A stretch of 64,000 nucleotides of DNA from Marisa cornuarietis (lineage: Eukaryota > Mollusca > Gastropoda > Architaenioglossa > Ampullariidae): NCBI GenBank assembly GCA_004794655.1, contig SMMW01000559.1:1364001-1428000 (forward strand), written 5' to 3'. Made by a program: the position numbers and the translations under genes. How positions within the stretch are numbered: position 1 is the stretch's first letter; each line of letters begins with the position of its first letter. This document shows, in pieces, positions 21,873-32,452 of this stretch. Under the pieces are notes generated by a model. That model saw nothing but the letters and a program-made list of their open reading frames with translations. It was not told where the DNA came from and searched no databases.

Positions 21873-24140
21873 TCAGGCTAGGTACATTTGTTAGTCCTGT
21901 TCAAGAGTGCTATTGCGGTTGGTAAGAATGACTTGGCAAAGGCACTCTTCTTGGCGACCACTTGCTTCCATCTACGGCCGGAGGGTAACATTTGGAAGTG
22001 GCGATGTAGTGGGTGAGAGGGGTCTGTGATGATGCTGACAGCTTTTAACCTCACAGCCTTGATGTATAGATCATCTAAGGGTCTTTGTGGAGAACCAATG
22101 ATCGTGCTGGCACTCTTGACCACTCTCGTTAAACAAGCTTTATCTTTGAGAGAGAGAATGCCAAACCACACTGACATATTGAATGTTAAGATGCTTTCGA
22201 TTAGGCTGCGATATACTGACTCAAGGACAGGGCCGCTGACACCGAAATTCCTCAATTGCCTCAGCAGGAACAGGCGCTGATGTGCTTTCCTGGAAACAAT
22301 GCTGGTGTTTTTTTTTAAAGATAGTTTGCTGTCTAGCACTGTGCCGAGGTACCTAAAACTTTGCACCTGTTCTATTATCTCATTATATATCAATAATTAT
22401 AGGGGTGTGGGCAGGTTGATGTTTTCTTCTGTCAAGGACCACTTCTTTAGTTTTAGAGACATTGAGCACCAGAAAGTTTTCTGCAAACCATGAGTGTAAT
22501 TTCTGAACCTGGAGGAAATAGCTTGCAAGTGACTTCTCGTCCTTTAGCCGAGCAACCAATGCCATATCGTCTGCAAACTTAATCAAGGATAAGGCACAAT
22601 TTGAGAATTCCGTCCGGACTTCACTAGTATAAACAGAGAACAGTATCGGGGACAAAACACACCCCTGTGGGGCTTCGGTATTTATGATCAGGGTGTTCGA
22701 GACTTTGCCTCCCATGCTGACCCGTTGTGGCCGGTCCCGGAGAAACTCCCTCATCCAGAGCACTAGGGTTGAGTTAACGTTTAGTGCGAGGAGACGTTGT
22801 AAGAGCAGGTGTGGCTCAATGGTATTAAAAGCAGATGAAAAGTCCATGAATAGGATACGGGCGTATGTACCAGTGCCATCCAGATGGTTTGCTACCAGGT
22901 TGTAGAGTGTCAAACAGGCATCATCCACTCCTCTTTTCGCTTTGTATGCAAACTGGTAGAGGTCTAGGTGATCAGCAATGGCATTGACTAATTGGTTGCA
23001 AACAACTCTCTCCATGCACTTAGCAAGAATAGGGGTCAAGGCCACTGGTCGGAAGTCATTTAGTTCTTTGGTATGTGTGACTTTTTTGGCACTGGAATAA
23101 TAGTTGAGGTCTTCCATAGCTTGGGGAAGAACTGACTGTTCAGGAACAGGTGAAACAGATGTGTGATCATTGGGCTCAGCTGCTGGGCGCAAGATCTGAG
23201 CACCCGTTCTTTTAGGCCGTCTGGACCAGGAGCCTTAAAGGGATTAATTCGAGACAGGCAAGATGTTACGGCATTCTCGTCCACTAAGATATCACATGGT
23301 GACAGGGAAGAACAGATCAATTCACGTTCTCGAGTAAAGTCTTGTACATCAAACCTGGCATAAAACTTAAGTCATTGGCAAGGTCTGCAGCCGCACATCC
23401 TACCTCATGTTTTTTTGTTGTGCGACCCATCATTTTGTTTAGTCCCAACCAAGCCTCGCGTGCGTTCCCTTTCCTTAGTTTCGTTTCTACCTTATTCTTA
23501 TATTCGATCTTCGCCAGCCTTGTCTTCTGCCGAAATTCTTTGTTCCGATCTCTTACCTGTCCCATATCACCCTGGATAAATGCATGCTTCTTGGCAACCA
23601 GGCAAACTTTCAGGTTTTTGGTAATCCATGGCTTGTTGTTTGCAAACAGTTTGATTGTTTTCAGTTTCCCAACACAGTCTTCACAGAACTGGATGTAGGC
23701 CGTGACAGTTTCTGTGAGTTCATCGTAATCAGAGCAGCTGTCAAAGAACAGCTGCCAGTCTGTCGCCTCATAAGAGCCCCTCAGTGCCTCGATCTTGTCG
23801 TGAGACCACTGCTTGATCTCTATGGCGTTTGGTTTAGCAGTTTTCACTTTCTGTCTGTATCTTGGGATAAGAAGAACCACATTGTGGTCGGATCTACCCA
23901 AAGGGGGCCTGCATCTGCTTGCATAGGCATTCGAGATAGAGCTGTAACACTTGTCTAACACACGATTCTGCCGAGTGGGACAGCTAACATGTTGGTATAG
24001 GGAGGGTAATTCAGCACTAATATCACATTTATTAAAGTCGCCGAGGATAAATACAGCCTGGTCAGTGGATCTATGTAAGGCCTTGTTGTAGCTGGCTGCA
24101 AAGTAAAAAGCATGAAGTAATTTTATTCGTTTCAAGTGAT
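21615..24140 (-). mobile_element. Degenerate Rex1-like (CR1 group) LINE, 5'-truncated
   Basis: The minus strand reads from a partial endonuclease (lacking its first part) through reverse transcriptase to a C-terminal domain. A 3' UTR follows, ending in GACAATAAAGATGTATTGTATTG with a short TA-rich tail at about 21600-21630. A (CA)n tract lies between coding part and tail. The same style of 3' end (AATTTTT then GACAATAAA) occurs at 2851-2990. Confidence 0.8.
21829..21871. repeat. (CA)n microsatellite inside the Rex1-like LINE 3' region
   Basis: About 20 CA units between the coding end and the 3' tail of the element. Confidence 0.95.
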
Positions 24141-24168
24141 TTTCTGTTGAAACAATTATTACAATCAT
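21881..24168 (-). pseudogene. Rex1-like LINE endonuclease/reverse transcriptase, several frame breaks
   Basis: Pieces in order: 24168-23317 (endonuclease end with FILGDFNKCD and GRSDHNVV, then a linker), 23320-23060 (KAPGPDGLKERVL and TIIPVPKK), 23192-22383 (ELNDFRPVALTP, LFMDFSSAFNTI, PQGCVLSPILFSVYTSE, catalytic FADDMALVA) and 22393-21878 (FRYLGTVLD, RLFLLRQLR, SVWFGILSL). Each junction changes frame, so the copy is dead. The wording of the motifs is that of the Rex1/Babar clade. Confidence 0.8.
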
Positions 24169-24419
24169 TACAAACCATTACAGATATTACAACGGTAATA
24201 GTTTGTGATCATATGAGAGTTTGGCTGTTTCTTGGTGCGAAGCAAAGACAGGGAGTGGCGTCGTTCTTACACGAGAAAAAGAAAAGCTGTTTTCTGTGGT
24301 TATGACAGACAGCTGCATGTGGATCACACGCCCCACTACCCTTGTAATATACGTGCGTGGGGGACCGTGACGCAGACACATATTATGTTGCCTGTGACAG
24401 AGAGAGCTCAAGAACTCCC

Positions 24420-24480
24420 GCCATTTTGTTCTCGCCAGTACTGCAGGAATATCACCTGTTTATTCTCGCTAGCACTTATG
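24420..24480. repeat. Left part of the interrupted 42-bp minisatellite
   Basis: Contains TCTCGCCAGTACTGCAGGAA and TATCACCTGTTTATTCTCGC, clearly the same unit as at 25675-26040. Confidence 0.65.
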
Positions 24481-24504
24481 GGGCGCCAAGAGAGGAATTT
24501 TCTC

Positions 24505-25670
24505 TACTTTCTCTCTCTAGCTAGAGAATGCATTCTGTAACTACAGAATGAGTTTTGTAACTACAGAATGCATTCTATAAGTAGACAAGTAGACAATGAG
24601 TTCTGTACGTACAGAATGTGCCCTGTAACTACAGAATGCATTCTCTAGCTAGAGAGAGAAAAACTCGGTAAAACCAAATTATTTCATTTATATTATACTT
24701 AGAAGTTGCTAGCCAATTCATTTTATATTTACAATTCCATTCTGTAGCTACAGAAAGCTTTCTGTACTTAGAGAAATCTCTCTGTACTTAGAGAAAGCTT
24801 TCTCTAGCTACAGAGAGATTTCTCTACCTACAGAGATCTCTCTAGCGACAGGATCACGGACCTTCATTCACTGGATAAGTGTCTCTCATTCGGTTCCTCT
24901 TTGTTCTGTCATATGAGTGACCAATCGTAACAAACCCTAAAAACAAAGGGCTTTGGCTTCCGTTTTCTGTCAAAATGGCGGATCTTCCTAACGTAGAAGA
25001 AATTGTAGAAGTGAGTAATTAAGCTTTTCTGTCATCATAACCTTGTTAAAGAAGACTGATTGCAAAATAAACAGTATTTTCTGTAAAATGTATTCTGTTT
25101 GTTTATAGAAAACGCATTTAGATTTTTCGACAATTTGATAATATAAAAACATCGTCACAACAGATGCTATTGACTTGTTTTACCACTAACAATTAACAAT
25201 ATTTTTTAAATTAAAAAAATTTGTTTTGGAAACAATTGTATTGATTGTTCTGTTACGAAAACAAAACATCTACATTTAGAATTTATTTAAGGTATGCAAA
25301 CAAAGAACCGGAAACACGAGGCCTGTCTAAAGGAAAGCCGAGACTTTCACCGGACATGAACCTGAGTCGCTTATCCAGTAATGAAAGTCCGTGACAGGAT
25401 GATGTCTGTGCCGAACGAGGCTGGCTCATTTGCATCTGGGACAAGAAGGTCAAAGATCAACCAATCAGAGCCCTCGAAACATGGCCTCACGTTCTTGATG
25501 TTCTCTGATTGGTTGATCTTTGACCTTCTTGTCCCAGAAAGCTTTCTGTAGCTACAGAATGGAATTGTAAATATAAAATGAATTAGCTAGCAACTTCTAA
25601 GTATAATATAAATGAAATATAATTTGGTTTCACCGAGTTCTTCTCTCTCTAGCTAGAGAATGCATTCAGA
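24505..25670. mobile_element. Foldback/TIR DNA element with palindromic ends and a candidate first exon
   Basis: Long inverted repeats 24634-24766 and 25535-25667 match over about 130 bp with few differences. A second nested pair lies at 24847-24881 and 25368-25398, and a perfect 35-bp inverted pair at 25436-25470 and 25503-25537. The outer left part (24505-24840) is an array of 16-20 bp near-palindromes such as TTCTGTAGCTACAGAA and TTCTCTAGCTAGAGAA. The interior has no long ORF, so it looks non-autonomous. Copies of one minisatellite unit lie on both sides. Confidence 0.75.
24975..25010 (+). CDS. Candidate 12-codon first exon inside the foldback element
   Basis: AAAATGGCGG gives an ATG in a good context, followed by MADLPNVEEIVE and then a strong donor GTGAGT at 25011. 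A CCAAT motif lies about 80 bases upstream. No matching downstream exon was found in the window. It could be the remnant of a transposase or captured host gene. Confidence 0.3.
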
Positions 25671-25674
25671 ACGC

Positions 25675-26040
25675 AATATCACCCGTTTATTCCCACATAT
25701 CACCTCTTTATTTCACCAACATTGAAGGAATAGTGTGGAATACCGCCTGTTTATTTTCATACTAGGAATATCGCCCGAACACAACAGAAATTTGTCCGTT
25801 TACTTTTACATCACTCCAGGAATATCGCCCGTTTATTCTCGCAACACAACAGGAACATCACCCGTTTGTTTTCACCAATACTTTAAGACTATCGCCCGTT
25901 TATTTTTGCCAGCCCTCTAGGACTATCGGACATTTATTCTTACCAGCACTATAGGAGTTTCGCCCATTTGTTCTATCAGCACTATACGAATATCGTCCGT
26001 TTATTCTCACCAGCACTATAGGAATATCACACACAGGCCA
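25675..26040. repeat. Degenerate minisatellite, about 42-bp unit
   Basis: About eight imperfect copies of a unit like GGAATATCGCCCGTTTATTC followed by TCACCAGCACTAT. The same unit occurs at 24420-24480, on the other side of the foldback element. Confidence 0.75.
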
Positions 26041-29000
26041 CTTTCAGAGTACAGCAACTACGAGAGTAAGCTTCTGCCACAGGCACTAGCTGTATAGACG
26101 CTTGGGTCTGAATGGATTATTTACTTTGGTGTAGACTGTAGAGGAAACCAAACCACGCCTAATCTTTCAGTATTTATAAATTCCGTTTCAAGGGTCAAGT
26201 GATCAAGAGAAAACACGTGGCCAGTAAAACATCATTATCATTATCAGCACAAGCACCACCACCGGTACAAACAACAGCAGGCTGTCTGGGTATTGTACAC
26301 GTAAACCACGCGCAGACTTCATTTAAAGTCGACAAGAGTCAACAGGCGAATGCGTGCCGACACTCAGAGAATTAAAAAGCGAGGTTAGGTCGTCAAACAC
26401 AGGCCTGGGCTCTCTTGTCTGGAGGTGAAAAGAAGAGAAAAATAAGGCCTCACCCACATCTACCCTTACTCGCTCCAGTAACATGGGGTTTTTACGATTA
26501 TTATTTGGGGTAGGAGGTGTACACATACTGTGCTTCGTAGTGAATACGCCTTGTTCTTTTGTCACCACCCCTTGAAAGACGGCTCTCGACTAAACGTGCA
26601 ACCACTGGGGAAAAAATATTTTCAGGGGGAAGATAGCTCTCAGTACTGGGGTACGGCCTAAAGAACTATTGGATTCGAATATTCTGCGATTGTGACTCTC
26701 AGGGGGAGAAATAGTTGAATTGTGGTGATGACTATGAGCTTTATACTCATTAAAGTGAAGTGCCAAGTGAAAATGTAAGTAGTGGAAGTTCCAGATGATA
26801 GTGCGGACTCTTGAAGGCATTTTCCTTTGAACGTCTTCATTCGACAGAAATGAAATTCCCTTTGAACGCAGGTTGCACCTACTCGCAACACTGGCGCTAA
26901 GTGACAAGATAAGATCACTAACCAAGTTGAGGCACTTGCTAGGATCTAGGAGAGAGACACAATGGCAGGAGAGTAGTAATACATTCAGGAGAAGCGCTTT
27001 ATATGTCAGGAGGGATCGAGGCACCAGAGTGGCAGTGTAAACAGAGGCACTAAGAGAGAGGCCTGCTTAATGGTAGGAGAGAGGCACCAGGCTCAGGAGA
27101 GACGATTAAAGTGACAGAAGAGACACTGCCAACAGAGAGGCAGAAGGTAGAAGACAGGCACCGGATAATGCTAATGGATTTCTAAGAAACTAAGAAACAT
27201 GGCGAAGAGGCATTCTAGACTACGTCAGCAAGGGAGTGAGAACTTCTTTGTGTAGTTTTTAACAACAGAACAAAAACTGACTTGCTGAAGGTCAATCTGC
27301 AATTTTCGTCCTAAGTTGTTCCGAGGACTTGACGGCTGTTCGCAGCGATCCTCGGGCGCTAGTTTTCATCCGATCAAACTCCCCTCCCTATCACCCCACC
27401 ACCACCACCACCACCCCCTCACTGGCGTCGTCTATTGCAACACATAAGCCTCTTCACCACCAAAGAAAAAGCTGGCGAACTGCGGAGACATTCAAGCGAT
27501 GCAGATGTGATAACAGATGACGTCTGCACTGTCCTTCGCTCGTTGCCAACCTGATATCGATTTGCTGAAACGAAATTCCGTATATAATAACGATGACCGC
27601 ATCCACTGTTCCGGGACAACATAAGCTTTATTGTTGCTGCTCGGTCGTTGCTACGCTTATTTTGTTCTAAGAGGAAAAGGGACCATCGAGCAGACGACAC
27701 TAGTATCTGTACTGATTGAAACCGGGGAGGTATCCATCTGTCTTGCCATCCAACCGCTCAAGTTTGTTGCAGGATGATCTTCTGTTGACTTGGTTACTCG
27801 CTGACTTTCTCTCTGGTGGAGTAAGTGTGCGGAGAGAGTTGGGGCAGAAATGAGTTCTTTTTCGTGTGGAGTGTGGAGTTGCTGAGGTTTGACAGGCAAT
27901 AGAAGTGGATACAGCAGCGTCCTGCGGTCAGAAATGGAGTCTACCCCCCAGAACCCTGCTACCGAAGTGTAAGTGCATTTCAGGTGTTGTACGCGAGGTT
28001 GTTCGAAGTTCCCAATGATAAAAAAATATCATGTCAGTCATTTCCCCGGAGTATATATTTCCTCACCTCTCTCTGTTCACCAAAATGGCATTTTGTTTAT
28101 CTGTCCTTCCATTTATCTATTTCTCAGTTCGTCAGTCCACGTATCTGTTTACTCAACTGTCTAAAATGAGAAGTTGATTTTTCCCAGGCGCAGTCTATTT
28201 ATATTTTTTTATTTATTTAGTTTTATACTTATTGCAGATGAGTTAATATTTGTCTTTAATGGGTTTATGAGTGTTGCTGTCTCTTATTCGGCAACTCAGT
28301 CACTAATGAGGCTGCATTACCGATTAGTCAAGAGGACAAATGTTACTTAAGGGGTTTTGTTTTCCTTTCACGTTGGGAATAGATGTTCATTTTTACATTT
28401 ATATTACTTTGTCGATTGTTGTTCGTTCTTTCAAATTTCTCACGGTTCCTTTTTTTTTTTAACTGAGTGATTGACTGATAAGCCCTGGCGCCCAGGTATG
28501 TCCGCGGTTAATATTACCGTTATACTCACGCCAGATCGAATGAACAATGCCGCAGTCAGCAGACAATCCGTCTCATAAAAATCTCACAGGTTGTGGAGAT
28601 ATATAATAGCTTTCTATACCCTCCGTTCTAACCTCCTCACCCCGCTGTCTCGTGCATATGTCAGTCACGAAGTGCCGCCACCCCAATTGTACGACTCAAT
28701 TTTACTCATTTTTTTGTTATTTTACTGCAATGTGTATGTAGTAGCAATTAATGTTGTTTTATTTAGTCTTTTATTTTTTGCTTTAATGTTTTATTTTGTC
28801 TGTCGGAGAAGGAAGCTGTAGAGATAGACAGCCTTGAGCAGACATATCATGAAGAAATATAATCCACCCCTTTGGAAAAGGTTAGGAATGCTACTGGCCT
28901 AGAGCCGTGCTGGGGGTGCGTTGGTTGTAACGTGAAACCTGCCGGTATTTTTTTTCCAAGTTGTAATTCACTTTCCAGGTACATGAAGCCAGATACGTGT

Positions 29001-30134
29001 GTTTTTGTTATGACGGTAACCACGCTCGTCCACTTGGGATTTTTTTCCCCACCTTGCTTGTAATCTCTCGGTAAAAACGTAACCCGAGTACCCGACAGCA
29101 GACAGTGAAAGGTCCTCTGAAGTTTGGTGTCCAATCCGCTTGAATTATGCTAAGGAGACAGTTGTTGGTAGAGCTCCTGGGTGATGTTCTGATCAGGGTG
29201 ATCAGAATTAAACACATGAGAGTTGTTCCTCATGCACGTGTAATCATCGAAAACTCGAAGTAAAGCGAAGTAAAACGATTTTTCGCACACAGTTCATGAT
29301 TCTTTATTAAGGACGGATTGATGTCCATTTCTTCATTTCACGTGAATCTTTTCTTTCATCCAAATTGTGTGAAACGTGGAGCCTGGTCCTGAGTTGGGAT
29401 CCTGCACTCTCTCTCTATATATATATAATCTATTTCTCCTCCTCCTCCTCCTCATCCTCATCATCATCATCATTGAAAATCTGCTTACTGAAAAAGGATG
29501 TACTGCGTTTGGTACCAAACAGTTGCCAAGCCAAAAGAAAAACGATTATCGGATGAAAATACTGCATTCGTTTGGACTTGAAACTGTCTAAAAGTCGGAG
29601 AGAAAAAAAATGTCCTTACGAGTCAGCTTTGTCGGGAAATCGATGAAAGAACTTTGTTAGGTTGTAATGGAGTGGACGGAGTCGTATCACCATTATCAGT
29701 ACTTTCATGCTTTGAGAGTTGGAACGTTGACAACTTTGACATCTTCAATCGATCTTCCACACCCCACCCCACCCTACCGTAAACATCCCACTTCACCTGA
29801 GCCGAGTTAGTGAGAGCTTAAACCCAGGTTTGATCAAAAACCTTTTTTTTTAAATGAAATTTCCTTAATAACTGAAAGACTTGTTTTGTTTATTGATTGT
29901 TTCTTGTCTCTTTTCTTCAGTCGCGATTAAGTAGTATATTAATTTGTTTTGTGTTTTTATAGGAACTGATCATGTACATGCGTGTATGTATACCTACGTG
30001 CTTTGTGTGTGCAGTAAGTCGTACTTAGGTAAATAGGTCCACGCGGGTGCGACTGTAATGTTCTTACTTGGTAAATGCTGTATAAAGCCTGTACACCTTC
30101 GTGCTCTTCAGTGACGCAGTCTTTTGATATATAA

Positions 30135-30135
<1 letters not shown>

Positions 30136-30178
<43 letters not shown>
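30136..30178. repeat. (TG)n microsatellite
   Basis: About 21 TG units. Confidence 0.95.
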
Positions 30179-30180
<2 letters not shown>

Positions 30181-30499
30181 ACTGATTTTTAATATGTATT
30201 TATTTTGCTCATAGACATTGACTGAGGTAACTATAATTCGCAACTCGTGAAGTTTCCTGTGAATTGTAGATATAAACACCGTTTTATTTATTTTTTTTGT
30301 TGTAAGTTCTTGTAATGTAAGCGATAACATTGTTTTCCTTTAATTATCATCTTATCGTCAATGTGTCGTCAATACATAAAAGTGCTTGTCTGTAGCATAT
30401 CACACGTGAGGGTCATATATCCCGGGTCACTCATGATAAGTCATGGCTAAATGAGTTAGTCAAGAGAATGACACGTGAAGCCAGCAATCGAGCGCTCGC

Positions 30500-30506
30500 G
30501 CACGCA

Positions 30507-30554
<48 letters not shown>
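30500..30554. repeat. (GCAC)n(CA)n compound microsatellite
   Basis: GCAC units grade into CA units. Confidence 0.95.
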
Positions 30555-30556
<2 letters not shown>

Positions 30557-32452
30557 GACTATCATCTAGCAATTCAATAGACGGTGTAATCTATGACAGG
30601 TGAAAGGATTTACTCTGAATAACAGTCAAGACAGAAAGGGACACATGAATGCTGGCCCAGAAGATCAGGCGGGTCTTCTAACTGACGAAAGTGAGACTTG
30701 CTGTAGCAGACAGAAAGTAAACCCTGATAAGAGAAGCCAGCTTGATGGGAGACCGTACACAAACAGCTCACAGCATTGCGCACAACACCCACCACAACCC
30801 ACCCCAACCCACCGACCCCCAATCCCTCCACGTGCCAGCCATGAGAGGGTGCTCACGAGTCATGTCGGTGATAGTTGGAGATCGAGCTCTTGAAGATCGA
30901 AATTAATTCATTTCCCTCCTCTCCGCTCTCCTCACCATTAGACACACAGTCACTCGAGGAAAGCTCCACCACAAGGTGGCAGTAGTCGTGGAGTTTTGTA
31001 CCCGGGTGTTGTCACGGGTGGCGGCAGCATGTTTGACGCCAGGCGAGTTGTTTCTTTCGTAAGATGCTGACTAAAGGTGTGTGATTGTGTGGCGGGCTCT
31101 CATCACAGCTAAAGAGACAAGAATTTTTGGACAATCATCTGTGGACATGCCAGTTGTTTTCTTCGCTTCCTTGTGTGCACGTGCAGTGTTTCGACCAACT
31201 GTTTCTTAACATCGTTCAAAGCACGATTAAACCAATTGAAATATGTTGATATTTCGCCGAGACACTGCAAAATAATTTCATTAATACTTTTTATGTATTG
31301 GAGAGACATACGCTTTGACTATGGGTTATTTACAATCTGTTAAAAAAATTAATTTAGGATAGTTTTACAAACAATTCAAACAACTCTGTTCAAATTCTGT
31401 TTGAACAACTTAAACATCTCTCAAGCGTGTTTCCCGCATTTTTCTTTTAACTTTCTCTTCCCCCCCCCCACTTTTCTCTAATTTTTCGTGTTCTTATTTA
31501 AACATTCCCATTTGTTTTCATTTTCCTATCGCAGAGTACATGATTTATGCAAAGTGACTTTATTATTGCTTGCGAGTCAATTCTTCGTCGTCTTCTTCGA
31601 ACGGTTCAACAATAACTCCAGGCGCCCTAGTTATGAGACGAGAATAAGTCGTTGCCCGAGTGCAAACCTCAAGGAAAACCGTCTTAATTTCGTAGTAAGA
31701 ATCTGATAACCAGACCCCATGGATACTACTTCATGTTTCTTTACCCTAGGGAATTTTTACCACCTCTTTTTTAACTACAGCTTCCAGTGTAGAACAACAT
31801 CTGCATGGTCTGAACGCCACTTTATAACTTCGGAAACAAATCGCTTGTCCTATCGTTCCCCATGTTTCCCCAGGACAAATACTTGCCCTCACTTCATAAC
31901 TACGGCTCCAGAGGGAAAGTCTTCTGTGTGTTGTAGATACCGCAGGGATCAAAAGTTTTTTTTTCAACGGTGTGTCAGCAGGCCATGTCTCTGCTCTTAT
32001 TTTCTGGTGTGTTGGACAGTCCTGCAGAAAGTGGACCACAATGACAATGACAATGACAATTCTTTATTAACGAGAGGTAAATAAGCGAAGAGGTGCTTTT
32101 TTTCATTTAGCCCTCGCCCCCTACGGGGAAAGAATAAACAAATAATTAAAAGAATGCAAAATAATTAGTAATAAACATGAGATAACATCAAATAAGAGTG
32201 GAAGGTGAGTTTGTACAAGGTGATTGTTAAGAAAAAAAAAGTACAAGCAAGAAACAACAGCAACAACAAAAAAGCAGATATTTACAGGGATCCTGGAATT
32301 GAGAGTTGTTTCTAGAGGGCTAATCTAATTTTCTTGTAAATGTTTGAGAAGATGGCGTCTAAAGCAGTTCAGGGAGTTTATCTGCTTGAGATGGAGAGGG
32401 AGGCTGTTCCACAACACGCTCCCTGAATATTTCAGACTAGATTTATAGAGGT

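Larger units (their letters stand above)
26041..32036. other. Intergenic, possible small exons near 27.8-28.0 kb
   Basis: At 26930-27170 a degenerate GAGAGGCACC-type repeat is present. Two exon-like stretches have good donors: 27773-27820 (between TTGCAG and GTAAGT) and ATG 27934 to 27968 (then GTAAGT). Neither could be linked in frame to another exon. Two microsatellites follow at 30.1 and 30.5 kb. Confidence 0.4.

Noticed and set aside
24505..24840. Regularly spaced short palindromes resembling a CRISPR array
   Set aside because: The units are adjacent and variable with no unique spacers, in eukaryotic DNA; they belong to a foldback element.
27773..27968. Two exon-like stretches as 5' exons of the WDR gene
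   Set aside because: Neither phase fits the first WDR coding exon without meeting a stop; left only as a note.
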